A stretch of DNA of 64,000 nt from a bacterium (GTDB taxonomy: Bacteria; Desulfobacterota; Binatia; HRBIN30; CADEER01), in NCBI GenBank assembly GCA_019637795.1, contig JAHBUY010000001.1, positions 145,001 to 209,000 on the forward strand, given 5' to 3'. This document shows positions 27,975 through 36,182 of this stretch, in pieces. A program made the position numbers and the translations under genes. The notes under the pieces were generated by a model that worked only from the letters and a program-made list of their open reading frames with translations, searched no databases and was not told the origin of the DNA. The number at the start of each line of letters is the position of its first letter. Positions within the stretch are counted from its first letter, which is position 1.

Positions 27975-28003
27975 TTGCGCGACGCGCACCCCACCGCTAA
28001 CCG
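27975..28003 (+). promoter_or_regulatory. Sigma-70-type promoter of the deacetylase-ACP-E1-E2 operon
   Basis: TTGCGC, a 17-base spacer, then TAACCG (preceded by GC). The -10 begins 13 bases before ATG 28011, again predicting a leaderless mRNA. It lies back to back with the methyltransferase promoter. Confidence 0.5.
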
Positions 28004-28010
28004 TTCAGAG

Positions 28011-29021
28011 ATGCCGGCACCGGCCTTCGTCATCACGCTCGACACCGAGCCGGACAACGAGTGGGGCCGGCCGCGGGTGGCGACCACCGAGAACGCCCGC
28101 TTCGTGCCGCGCTTCCACGAGCTCTGCCTGCGCCACGGCTTCCCGGTCACCTACCTGCTGACCCTCGAGATGGCCGAAGATCCATTCCTGCGCGACTACC
28201 TGCGGCCGCGGGCGCGGGCCGGCGAGTGCGAGATCGGCGCCCACCTGCACCCGTGGAACACGCCGCCGCTGACGCCGCTCACCGACGACGACCTCCGCCA
28301 CCACCCCTATCCGTTCGAGTATCCGGTGGCGGTGCAGCGGGCGAAGCTGGCGACCCTGGTGGCGTCGATCGAGCGCCAGTACGAGGTGCGGCCGGTGTCC
28401 TACAAGGCCGGCCGCTGGGGGCTGGACGGCGCCCACGCGGCGCTGCTCGACGAGCTCGGCTTTCGCGTCGACACCTCGGTCTGCCCCGGCGTCAACTGGG
28501 GCCCGAGCAGAGGCGCGCCGAGCGGACGAGGCGGTCCGAACTTCACCGCCGCGCCGCTCCTCCCCTACCGCCTGTCGGGCGACGACGTCTGCCGCGCCGG
28601 CGCGCTGCGGGTCTGGGAGATCCCGCCGACCATCGTCTTCTACAGCGCCATCGGCCGCCGGGTCCCCGGCGTGCAGACCCTCTACCGCAAGGTGCGCCGC
28701 GTGCGGCGGCTGTTCGACCGCCAGCACCTCGGCGCCCAGTGGCTGCGGCCCTATCCCTACCAGACGGCGGCGCGGTTGCGCCGCGTCGCCGCGCTGGCGC
28801 GCGCCGCCGGCGCGCCGGTGCTCAACATGACGCTGCATTCGAGCGAGCTGATGCCCGGCTGCAGCCCGTACAACCGCACCGCGGCGTCGATCGAGGATCT
28901 CTATCAGCGCCTCGACCAGTTCCTCGCCGCCATGTGCGCCGACGGCCTCGAGGGCATGACGCTCGACGGCGCGGCAGGACGCGTCGCCGCCGCGAACGGC
29001 GGCGCCGCGGCGCACGCGTGA
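28011..29021 (+). CDS. Polysaccharide deacetylase-like protein
   Basis: A 336-residue protein of the polysaccharide-deacetylase (NodB-like/WalW-type) fold. The first strand is FVITLDTEPDNEWG with Asp11 as the metal-site acid. GECEIGAHLHPWNTPPL has His78 and His80, the metal-binding histidines. A later segment, LNMTLHSSELMPG, supplies the distal His of the fold. No signal peptide is visible, so it probably works on an intracellular sugar precursor or at the membrane face. An earlier in-frame ATG at 27975 overlaps the -35 box, so 28011 is chosen. The stop overlaps the GTG of the GNAT gene (GTGA). Confidence 0.85.
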   Translation: MPAPAFVITLDTEPDNEWGRPRVATTENARFVPRFHELCLRHGFPVTYLLTLEMAEDPFLRDYLRPRARAGECEIGAHLHPWNTPPLTPLTDDDLRHHPYPFEYPVAVQRAKLATLVASIERQYEVRPVSYKAGRWGLDGAHAALLDELGFRVDTSVCPGVNWGPSRGAPSGRGGPNFTAAPLLPYRLSGDDVCRAGALRVWEIPPTIVFYSAIGRRVPGVQTLYRKVRRVRRLFDRQHLGAQWLRPYPYQTAARLRRVAALARAAGAPVLNMTLHSSELMPGCSPYNRTAASIEDLYQRLDQFLAAMCADGLEGMTLDGAAGRVAAANGGAAAHA

Positions 29022-30025
29022 TCACCGCGCTCGAAACCCCCATCCCGGACGATGTCCTCGCCTTCCTCGACGACACCGTGTCGCGCCGCGGTCGACGCCA
29101 CTGGCAGTGGAAGTACGGTCGCGGCACCGCCGATGCGCCGGCGGCATTCTACTGGCGCGCCGCCGACGGCCGCGTGCTCGGCTTCATCGGCCTGATGCGC
29201 ACCGCGCTGCACAGCGACGGCGGCGTCCACCCCGCCGCCTGGTTCGTCGACTGGTACGTCGCGCCCGGCCAACCCGGCATCGGCATGGGGCTGCTGCGCC
29301 GGGCCGAGGCGGCCGCCGGCATGCTGCTCACGCTGCAGGGGTCGGCCGACACCCGGCAGATCCTGCCCCGCCTGGGCTGGAAGGAGAGCGCCGCCGCGGT
29401 CACCTGGGTGCGGCCGCTCAGCCGCCGTTTCATCGCCGGCTGGCTGGCGCGCCGCCTGCCAGCGCCGCTGGCGCGGCTGACGGCGCCGCTGGCGGCGCTG
29501 GCCCTGCGGCCGCGCCGGGCGCCGCGGCCGCCCGGCGCCGAGTTGGTCGCCGCCGCGCGCCTGCCGTCGTCGTACGACGCGACCGGAGCCCGCCGCGCCG
29601 CCGAGGCGACGGCCATGCGCCGCGACAGCGAGTATCTCAACTGGCTCTGCGCCGACTATCCCGACGGCGGCTACGCGCTGTGGCTGGCGCGGCGCGACGG
29701 CGCCGACGTCGGGCATCTCGTCACCCGCTGCGACGACGACCGCCAGCGGCGCCGGCGCGGCCGCATCGTCGACGCCGCCTGGCCGTGGGACGACGCCGCG
29801 CTCGGCGCCTGGATCGTCGGCGAAGCGGTGCGGGCGCTGCGCGCGGCGGGCGCCGACTACGTCGAATGCCTGAGCTCGAGCGCGCCCCTTGCCGGCGCCC
29901 TGGCCGGCAACGGCTTCCGGCGCCGCGCCGCGGTGCCGCTCTGGTTTCATCGCCTGCCGGCCGGGGTGCCGGCGGCCGAGCAGTGGCACCTGACGCTGCT
30001 CGACTGCGACCGGGCCTATCGATGA
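29018..30025 (+). CDS. GNAT-fold acyltransferase (two-lobed)
   Basis: A 335-residue protein starting with GTG. The N-terminal lobe has the GNAT acyl-CoA-binding pattern AAWFVDWYVAPGQPGIGMGLLRRAEAAA (about 65-92). A basic linker of about 50 residues follows. The second lobe (ALWLARRDGADVGHLV ... VDAAWPWDDAALGAWIVGEAVRALR) looks like another GNAT half, as in FemAB/BioF2-type acyltransferases. It would transfer an acyl group to an amino group of a sugar or peptide. It sits between a deacetylase, which could expose the amine, and an acyl carrier protein, which could bring the acyl group. It has four-base overlaps on both sides. Confidence 0.75.
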   Translation: MITALETPIPDDVLAFLDDTVSRRGRRHWQWKYGRGTADAPAAFYWRAADGRVLGFIGLMRTALHSDGGVHPAAWFVDWYVAPGQPGIGMGLLRRAEAAAGMLLTLQGSADTRQILPRLGWKESAAAVTWVRPLSRRFIAGWLARRLPAPLARLTAPLAALALRPRRAPRPPGAELVAAARLPSSYDATGARRAAEATAMRRDSEYLNWLCADYPDGGYALWLARRDGADVGHLVTRCDDDRQRRRRGRIVDAAWPWDDAALGAWIVGEAVRALRAAGADYVECLSSSAPLAGALAGNGFRRRAAVPLWFHRLPAGVPAAEQWHLTLLDCDRAYR

Positions 30026-30264
30026 CCGACAGCGAGCTCCGCCAGGCCATCGTCGCGGTCGTCAGCGCCGTGCTCCGTCTCCCGGCCGACGCGGTGGCGC
30101 GCGGCGTCAGCCCGGAATCGGTCGAGGGCTGGGATTCGGAGAAGCACGTCGAGCTGGTGGTGGCGCTCGAGGACCGCTTCGGCTGCATGTTCGACGCCGA
30201 CGAGGTGCCGGAGCTGACCTCGCTCGAGCGGATGCAGGAGATCATCGCCCGCCATGGCGCGTGA
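30022..30264 (+). CDS. Acyl carrier protein
   Basis: An 80-residue ACP. The phosphopantetheine attachment site is Ser39 in GWDSEKHVELVVALEDRFG, where the usual D-S-L is D-S-E. The four-helix ACP pattern is otherwise complete, ending with the TSLERMQEIIARHGA helix. It is not the housekeeping AcpP, since no fab genes are near, and the site GWDS matches dedicated ACPs found in secondary-metabolite and glycan-modifying clusters. Its ATG overlaps the GNAT stop and its last 11 bases overlap the E1 gene. It probably carries the acyl group produced by, or transferred through, the downstream E1/E2 pair. Confidence 0.9.
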   Translation: MTDSELRQAIVAVVSAVLRLPADAVARGVSPESVEGWDSEKHVELVVALEDRFGCMFDADEVPELTSLERMQEIIARHGA

Positions 30265-32272
30265 CGCGACGCAGCGGGCCGCGGCGCCCGCCGATCCCGC
30301 CGCCGCCGACGCGCTCGGCCGCATGCTGCTGATCCGCGCCGTCGAGGAGCGGCTGCTGGCGCTGTTCGCCGCCGGCAAGCTGTTCGGCACCACCCACACC
30401 TGCATCGGCCAGGAGACCTGCGCGGTGGCGGTGATCGGCGCCCTCGACCGCGACCGCGACGTGATCTTCTCCAGCCACCGCTGCCACGGCCACTACCTGA
30501 TGTACACCGACGCGCCGGAACCGCTGTTCGCCGAGATCATGGGCCGGCGCAGCGGCGTCTGCGGCGGCCGCGGCGGCAGCCAACACCTGTGCGTCGAGAA
30601 CTTCCACTCCAACGGCGTCCAGGGCGGCATCGTCCCGGTCGCCACCGGCGTCGCCCTCGCCGAGCAGCGCGCCGGCCGCGGCAGCGTCACCGTCTGCTTC
30701 CTCGGCGACGGCACCCTCGGCGAGGGCGTGATCTACGAGGCCTTCAACCTGGCGGCGCTGTGGCGGGCGCCGATCCTGTTCGTGCTCGAGCACAATCGCT
30801 ACGCGCAGTCGACGCCGACCGAACGCACCACGGCCGGCGACGTCGCGGCCCGCGCCGCCGCCTTCGGCATCGCCACCGACCGCCGCCCGGCCGACGATCC
30901 GGTGGCGCTCGCCGCCCACCTGCGCCAGGTGGTGGCGCGCGTGCGCCGCGGCGACGGCCCGTTCTTCCAGGTCCTCGACACCTACCGCCTGGCCGCCCAC
31001 AGCAAGGGCGACGACGATCGCGACGCCGGCGAGCTCGCCGCCCAGCGCGCCGACGATCCTCTGCTACGGCTGCGCGCCCGCGTCGGCGAGGCGACCGCGG
31101 CGGCCCTGGAGCGGGCGGCGCTCGCCCGCGTCGAGGCCGCCGTCGCCGCGGCCGACGCCGCGCCCCACGCCACGGTCGATCCCGAGGCCGACGCGCGCGC
31201 CTTCGCGGCGCGCGGCCACCATCCCAACCTGCCGTCCGCCTTCGCCCACGCGGTCCGCGATCCCGCCGCGCTGGTCGTGCAGCATCTCAATGGCGCCCTG
31301 CACCAGCTCATGGCCGATGGCGACGACGTGCTGCTGATCGGCGAGGACCTGCTCGACCCCTATGGCGGCGCCTTCAAGGTCAGCCGCGGCCTGTCGACCG
31401 CGTTCCCGCGCCAGGTGTTGTCGACGCCGATCAGCGAGGCCGGCTTCATCGGCCTCGCGGCCGGCCTGGCGCTGCGCGGCCAGCGGCCGGTGGTGGAGAT
31501 CATGTTCGGCGACTTCCTCGCCCTCGGCGCCGACCAGATCCTCAACCACATCGCCAAGTTCCGCTGGATGTACAACGACCAGGTGGAGGTGCCGCTGGTC
31601 ATCCGCACGCCGGTCGGCGGGCGGCGCGGCTACGGCCCGACCCACAGCCAGTGCATCGAGAAGATGTTCCTCGGCGTCCCCGGCCTGGTGACGGTGGCGC
31701 TCAGCCTGCGCCACGATCCGGGCGAGCTGCTGCGACGCGCCGTGCGTCTCGATCCGCGCCCGGTGCTGTTCCTCGAGCAGAAGCTGCTCTACGCCAAGCG
31801 CCTGCACGTGGCGCCGCCGCCGGGGCTGGAGCTCGAGACGCACCCGAGCGAGGCGGACGCGCTCTACCCGACCGGCATCTGGCGCCCGGCGGGCGCCGCG
31901 GGCGACGTCACGCTGGTCACCTACGGCGGCATGACCGAGATCGTCGAGGCGGCGATGGCGGCGGCCTTCGCCGAGGACGAGGTGGTCGCGGAGCTGGTGG
32001 TGCCGGCGCAACTGGCGCCGCTGCGCCTCGAGCCCATCCTCCATTCCGTGCGCCGCACCGGCCGTCTGGTGGTGGTCGAGGAGGGCACCGGGCCGTGGGG
32101 ATTCGGCGCCGAAGTGGTGGCCGCGGTCAGCGAGGCGATGGCGGAGCAGCCGCTGCGCTGCGCCCGCGTCGCCGCGCATCCGCTGCCGATCCCCGGCGCC
32201 CGGCCCGCCGAGGACGTCGTGCTGCCGGACGCGGCGCGCGTCGTCGCCGCGATCCGACAGGTGATGCGATGA
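30254..32272 (+). CDS. Fused 2-oxoacid dehydrogenase E1 (alpha + beta)
   Basis: A 672-residue fusion of both E1 halves. The alpha part (about 1-320) has the TPP motif GDGTLGEGVIYEAFN (Gly151-Asp152-Gly153) and GGRGGSQHL in the pyruvate/branched-chain E1-alpha manner. The beta part (about 335-672) has LIGEDLLDPYGGAFKVSRGL, ISEAGFIGLAAGLALRG and TPVGGRRGYGPTHSQ. It would decarboxylate a 2-oxoacid and hand the acyl group to the lipoyl domain of the neighbouring E2. No E3 gene is present, so E3 would have to come from another locus or not be needed. Position within a deacetylase/GNAT/ACP operon argues against central metabolism. Confidence 0.9.
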   Translation: MARDATQRAAAPADPAAADALGRMLLIRAVEERLLALFAAGKLFGTTHTCIGQETCAVAVIGALDRDRDVIFSSHRCHGHYLMYTDAPEPLFAEIMGRRSGVCGGRGGSQHLCVENFHSNGVQGGIVPVATGVALAEQRAGRGSVTVCFLGDGTLGEGVIYEAFNLAALWRAPILFVLEHNRYAQSTPTERTTAGDVAARAAAFGIATDRRPADDPVALAAHLRQVVARVRRGDGPFFQVLDTYRLAAHSKGDDDRDAGELAAQRADDPLLRLRARVGEATAAALERAALARVEAAVAAADAAPHATVDPEADARAFAARGHHPNLPSAFAHAVRDPAALVVQHLNGALHQLMADGDDVLLIGEDLLDPYGGAFKVSRGLSTAFPRQVLSTPISEAGFIGLAAGLALRGQRPVVEIMFGDFLALGADQILNHIAKFRWMYNDQVEVPLVIRTPVGGRRGYGPTHSQCIEKMFLGVPGLVTVALSLRHDPGELLRRAVRLDPRPVLFLEQKLLYAKRLHVAPPPGLELETHPSEADALYPTGIWRPAGAAGDVTLVTYGGMTEIVEAAMAAAFAEDEVVAELVVPAQLAPLRLEPILHSVRRTGRLVVVEEGTGPWGFGAEVVAAVSEAMAEQPLRCARVAAHPLPIPGARPAEDVVLPDAARVVAAIRQVMR

Positions 32273-32319
32273 CGCGGGCGGTCGCCATCGCGGATCGGCC
32301 AGCGGCGGGCCGCGCATGA
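32269..32319 (+). CDS. Tiny bridging ORF (16 aa) between E1 and E2
   Basis: ATG at 32269 overlaps the E1 stop (ATGA) and its own TGA at 32317-32319 overlaps the E2 ATG (ATGA), so it links both genes by translation. The predicted peptide is MTRAVAIADRPAAGRA. No family is known to me. It could be a coupling leader that keeps ribosomes running from E1 to E2 across the 43-base gap, or a coincidence. Confidence 0.3.
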   Translation: MTRAVAIADRPAAGRA

Positions 32320-33407
32320 CCGCCGACGTCCACCCGATTCTCGTCCCGCGCGAGATCGTCAACGCCGACAGCGTCTTCGTCGTGCGCTGGCTGGTCGGCG
32401 AGGGGGAGGCCGTGCAGCCCGGGACCACCCTCTGCGAGGTCGAGACCTCGAAGGCGGTGCTGAACGTCGACGCCGAGCGGACGGGCCATGTGCGCCGGCG
32501 CGCCAACGAGGGCGACGAGGTGCCGATCGGCGGCGTGCTCGGGTACCTGACGATCGCCGCCGACACGCCGCTGCCCGACGCCGGCCTCTCCGACGCCGCG
32601 CCGCCGGCCGCCGTCGCCGCGGTGCAGATCAGCGCCAGGGCGCGGCAGAAGATGGCGGAGCTCGGCCTCGATCCGGCGCTCTTCGCCGGGCGCGGCTTCG
32701 TCAAGGAGAAGGACGTGGTCGACATGGCGGCGCAGGTGCACGCGGCGGCGACCGCCGCGCACGACCCGCGCGGCCCGTTCCGCCTCGAGCCGCTGGGCGC
32801 CATCCAGCGCCGCGTGGCGCGGGTGATGAGCGAGAGCGTCGCCGCCATCCCGGCGTCGACCCTCGAGCGCCTCATCGACCTCGCCCCGGTGCGCGCCCGC
32901 GCCCGGACGCTCGCCGGCGACAGCAAGGCGGTGGTCAGCGAGGTCGACCTGCTGGTCGCCGCCGTCGCGCGCGCCGCCGCCGCGCATCCGCGCTTCAACG
33001 GCTTCCTCGCCGACGACTACCAGCTCCACCGCTTCGAGCGGGTGAACGTCGGCGTCGCGGTCGACGTCGAGGGCGACCTCTACGTCGTCGTCGTCCACGA
33101 CGCCGCCGCCAAGGAGCCGGCGGCGATCGCCAAGGAGCTGCGCGGTCTGCAATTCCTGGCCCTGCGCCGCCGCCTCACCGCCGACCACCTGAGCGGCGGC
33201 ACGATCACCGTCACCTCGATGCTCGGGCGCGGCGTGCACCGCTTCCAGCCCATTCCCTACCCGCACCAGGCCGCCATCATCGGCCTGGCCGACCCGTTAC
33301 CCGGCTCGACACAGGCCACCCTGGCGCTGGTCTTCGACCACCGCGTCGCCAACGGCTCGCAGGCCGCCGCCTTCCTGGCGGCGATCGACGAGGGACTGCG
33401 GGGATAG
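32316..33407 (+). CDS. E2 acyltransferase of a 2-oxoacid dehydrogenase complex
   Basis: A 363-residue E2 protein. The lipoyl domain (about 5-85) has ETSKAVLNV with lipoyl Lys46. A peripheral-subunit-binding domain (about 108-140, ISARARQKMAELGLDP) follows, and then the catalytic domain (about 150-363) with IPASTLERLIDLAPVR and the C-terminal FDHRVANGSQAA. In E2 enzymes the active-site motif is H-x-x-x-D-G; here it is His342 with Asn346 in place of the Asp. That change is seen in some annotated E2 proteins, but its effect is unclear. It is the last gene of the operon. Acyl transfer from lipoyl to CoA, or here perhaps to the ACP, is the likely reaction. Confidence 0.88.
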   Translation: MTADVHPILVPREIVNADSVFVVRWLVGEGEAVQPGTTLCEVETSKAVLNVDAERTGHVRRRANEGDEVPIGGVLGYLTIAADTPLPDAGLSDAAPPAAVAAVQISARARQKMAELGLDPALFAGRGFVKEKDVVDMAAQVHAAATAAHDPRGPFRLEPLGAIQRRVARVMSESVAAIPASTLERLIDLAPVRARARTLAGDSKAVVSEVDLLVAAVARAAAAHPRFNGFLADDYQLHRFERVNVGVAVDVEGDLYVVVVHDAAAKEPAAIAKELRGLQFLALRRRLTADHLSGGTITVTSMLGRGVHRFQPIPYPHQAAIIGLADPLPGSTQATLALVFDHRVANGSQAAAFLAAIDEGLRG

Positions 33408-33602
33408 GGCGGACGCGGCGATCGCCCCCTCGGGCGCGCTTCGCCTTCAGCTTCGCCACCCGGGCGCCGGTGGGGAGGATCGGGACATCGGGCCGGGCAA
33501 CCGGCGCCGACCAACCCGCCCCACGTCCCTCACCGCCATCCCGACGCCGTCGCTCTTGCGCGTCGGAAGCCGGCTCGTGTACGGACGCGTCGGGGGACTC
33601 GC

Positions 33603-35732
33603 GTGCGCGGTCGGCACAGGAGCATACGCCTCGTCGGCCTGCTGATGGCCGGCCTCGCGGTCGCGTCACTGACGCCGCGCGCCGGCGCCCAGACCGGCGA
33701 CTGCGCCAGCGATCCCGTTCGCTGCCTCCCCGGCGGCGGCGGCGCGGCCGATGACTGCCTGCTCGAGTGGCGTCTGCCGATCGCCCCGGATCCGGCGGCG
33801 CGCGGCATCGTGATCTGCCACGAAGGCGACCCGCTGTGCGACGCCGATCCGGACATCGGCAATGCCCGCTGCCGCATCGCCATCGCGCTGTGCATCAACA
33901 ACGGCGACCCGCGGCTCGCCTGCGCCGCCACCGACGTGGCGACGCTGGAGGTGCGCAAGCCGGCCGCGCGCCATGCCCGCGACGCCGCCGATGCCGCCAA
34001 CCTGGAGACGCTGGAGCGCGCCGCCAACCAGTCGCTCGGCGTCGCCGTGCTCCGCGACCGCGCCGTGTATCTCGCCGGCGCCCCCAACGCCGACGCCGAC
34101 ACGTGCGTCGCGGCGCCGCTCGACGTCTCGCTGCGCGTCCGCCGCTCGGGTCCGGCGCGGCGCGGACGCAAGGTGCTGCGCGTCGAGAGCGCCGACTCGA
34201 CCGGGCGGCGCGACGGCGACCTGCTCAAGCTGGAATGCCGGCCGAGCACCTGCGGCAACGGTTCGATCGAGCCGTGGGAGGACTGCGACGACGGCAACCG
34301 GCTGAACGGCGACGGCTGCGACCAGGGCTGTCGGCTCGAAGCGCCGACGCCGACCCCGACCGCCACGATCCTCCCCAGCGCCACCGCCACCAGCAGCCCG
34401 ACCGCCACGCTGACGCCGACCGCCAGCGCCACGGCGACGGCGACGCACTCGCCGTCCGCCAGCGCGACGGCCTCCGCGACCGCCACCCCGACGCGCACCG
34501 ACACGGCGACCGCGACGCCGTCGGCCACCGCCACGCCGACGCAGACCGACACACCGACGCCGACGCCGACCGACACCGCGACGCCCACCCATACCGACAC
34601 CGCCACGCCGACGGCGACCTCGACCTTCACCGACACGGCGACCGCGACGGTCACGGATACCCCGACGGTCACCCCAACGCCGACGGCGACGCCCCATCTG
34701 ATCCTCGCCATCAACGCCTACCGGCCGCTGAGCGAGGGCTACGGAGCGCCGTTCCAGCGCCGGCCCGCGCCGTCGCAGCTCAACCTCACCCCGGGCATCG
34801 GCGTCCGCATCAACGGCGACGACGACAATGGCAACGGCATCGCCGACTACTCCGACTCGCCGGTCGCCAACGAGAACGACCTCGTCGAACTGACGCTGCA
34901 GGTGAGCGCCGCGCCGGCGCCGGCCGGCGTCGAGTACGCGCTGACGCGCAGCGACGGCGGCATCCGCGTGTGGGCCGACCCCGCCAAGGCCAATCCGCTG
35001 CTCTATGCCAATGACGACGTCGTCCTCGCCTTCGGCGGCGCCACGCGCACCGTCTGGGTCGAGCGGCTCACCCCCGGCGACACGCTGCTGACCCTGCGGG
35101 CGCGGCCGATCGGCGGCGGTCCCGACTTCAGCGCCGTGCCGGCGCGGCTGTACGCCTTCAGCAGCGTCGTCATCGCGCTCGGCGGCGAGAACCAGGTGCC
35201 CTCCGACCCGCCGGCCTCCGGCGACGGCGTCTTCAACATCGCCCTGACCCTCTACGACATGGGGTACGACGTCCACATGTACGACGAGGACGACGTCGGC
35301 AGCAGCGGCGCCGGCCCGGTGTACGACGAGGTGGTGCGCGCGGTCAGCCAGCGCGGCGTCGGCGTGGTGGCGATCTTCGGCTACAGCCACGGCGGCGGCT
35401 CGACCCGCGATCTCGCCAACCGGCTGAACGCCAACCGCGCCGGCATCGGCACGTTCACGCTCGCCTACACCGCCTACATCGACGGCATCCGCAACTCGTC
35501 GGACATCGACATCACGTCCGAGACCCGGTTGCCGCCGACGACCGCGTACCACGTGAACTACTACCAGCGGAACGATCTCTTCCTGCGCGGCAACTCGGTC
35601 CCCGGCGCCGACGTCGACATCAACGCCGGCGCCCAGCCCTGGGGCGGCGGATTGGTCCACACCTCGGTCGACGACGCCCCCGAGGTGCGCGGCGGCGTCC
35701 TCGACGGCCTGCTCGCGCACGTCACCCCGTGA
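33603..35732 (+). CDS. Secreted protein: signal peptide, DUF4215-type Cys motif, Thr/Pro linker, hydrolase-like domain
   Basis: A 709-residue exported protein starting at GTG 33603, after a GGGGGA site. A signal peptide ends near AGAQ (29-30). Residues about 217-246 ([18 protein letters not shown]) are the DUF4215 Cys-rich motif common in myxobacterial-type surface proteins. Residues about 248-360 are a Thr/Pro/Ala repeat linker. The C-terminal domain includes [13 protein letters not shown] (about 590), a serine-hydrolase-type elbow, and precedes a short conserved tail. The function is unknown; the layout resembles cell-surface hydrolases held away from the envelope by the linker. No lipobox or sorting signal is seen, so release to the medium is possible. 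Confidence 0.8.
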   Translation: MRGRHRSIRLVGLLMAGLAVASLTPRAGAQTGDCASDPVRCLPGGGGAADDCLLEWRLPIAPDPAARGIVICHEGDPLCDADPDIGNARCRIAIALCINNGDPRLACAATDVATLEVRKPAARHARDAADAANLETLERAANQSLGVAVLRDRAVYLAGAPNADADTCVAAPLDVSLRVRRSGPARRGRKVLRVESADSTGRRDGDLLKLECRPSTCGNGSIEPWEDCDDGNRLNGDGCDQGCRLEAPTPTPTATILPSATATSSPTATLTPTASATATATHSPSASATASATATPTRTDTATATPSATATPTQTDTPTPTPTDTATPTHTDTATPTATSTFTDTATATVTDTPTVTPTPTATPHLILAINAYRPLSEGYGAPFQRRPAPSQLNLTPGIGVRINGDDDNGNGIADYSDSPVANENDLVELTLQVSAAPAPAGVEYALTRSDGGIRVWADPAKANPLLYANDDVVLAFGGATRTVWVERLTPGDTLLTLRARPIGGGPDFSAVPARLYAFSSVVIALGGENQVPSDPPASGDGVFNIALTLYDMGYDVHMYDEDDVGSSGAGPVYDEVVRAVSQRGVGVVAIFGYSHGGGSTRDLANRLNANRAGIGTFTLAYTAYIDGIRNSSDIDITSETRLPPTTAYHVNYYQRNDLFLRGNSVPGADVDINAGAQPWGGGLVHTSVDDAPEVRGGVLDGLLAHVTP

Positions 35733-35794
35733 CGGCTGGCGCCGGCGCCGGGCGACATTAACCCACGAACCGACACCCACCGAGGAGAGGCGAC

Positions 35795-36169
35795 ATGGCT
35801 ACATCCCATCGCGCAGTGAACATCGCCGCCTGGATCGCGAGCGTGTTGCTGTTCCTTCTCTTCACCGTCGTCGCCTCGCCGCCCAAGCTGCTGGGCAACC
35901 CGCAGGCCGTCGAGGGCTTCGCCAAGAGCGGCTATTCGGACGCCTTCCGGCTGTTCATCGGCGCCAGCGAGTTTCTCGGCGGCATCGCGCTGCTGATCCC
36001 GCGCCTCGCCTTCTGGTCGGCGGCCGGCCTGATCGTCATCATGATCGGCGCCATCTACACGCACCTCGCCGGCAACGACGCGGCGAACGTCGGCCCAGCC
36101 GCCGTCGCCTTCGCGCTGCTGATCCTGATCGCCTACGCCCGCCGCTCGCGGGCGCTGTTCCTGTCATAG
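35795..36169 (+). CDS. DoxX-family membrane protein
   Basis: A 124-residue four-helix inner-membrane protein of the DoxX family. Helices lie at about 8-25, 46-66, 70-90 and 95-115. AKSGYSDAFRLFIGASEFLGGIALLIPRLAFW carries the acidic/aromatic pattern of the family. DoxX proteins are linked to thiosulfate oxidation or oxidative-stress complexes, but most homologues are of unknown role. A strong GAGGAG ribosome-binding site lies before the ATG. The gene stands alone between the secreted protein and the convergent MFS gene. Confidence 0.88.
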   Translation: MATSHRAVNIAAWIASVLLFLLFTVVASPPKLLGNPQAVEGFAKSGYSDAFRLFIGASEFLGGIALLIPRLAFWSAAGLIVIMIGAIYTHLAGNDAANVGPAAVAFALLILIAYARRSRALFLS

Positions 36170-36182
36170 ACGCGCGGCGCGG

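Noticed and set aside
34345..34690. Tandem-repeat DNA inside the secreted protein gene
   Set aside because: It encodes the Thr/Pro linker in frame and needs no separate explanation.
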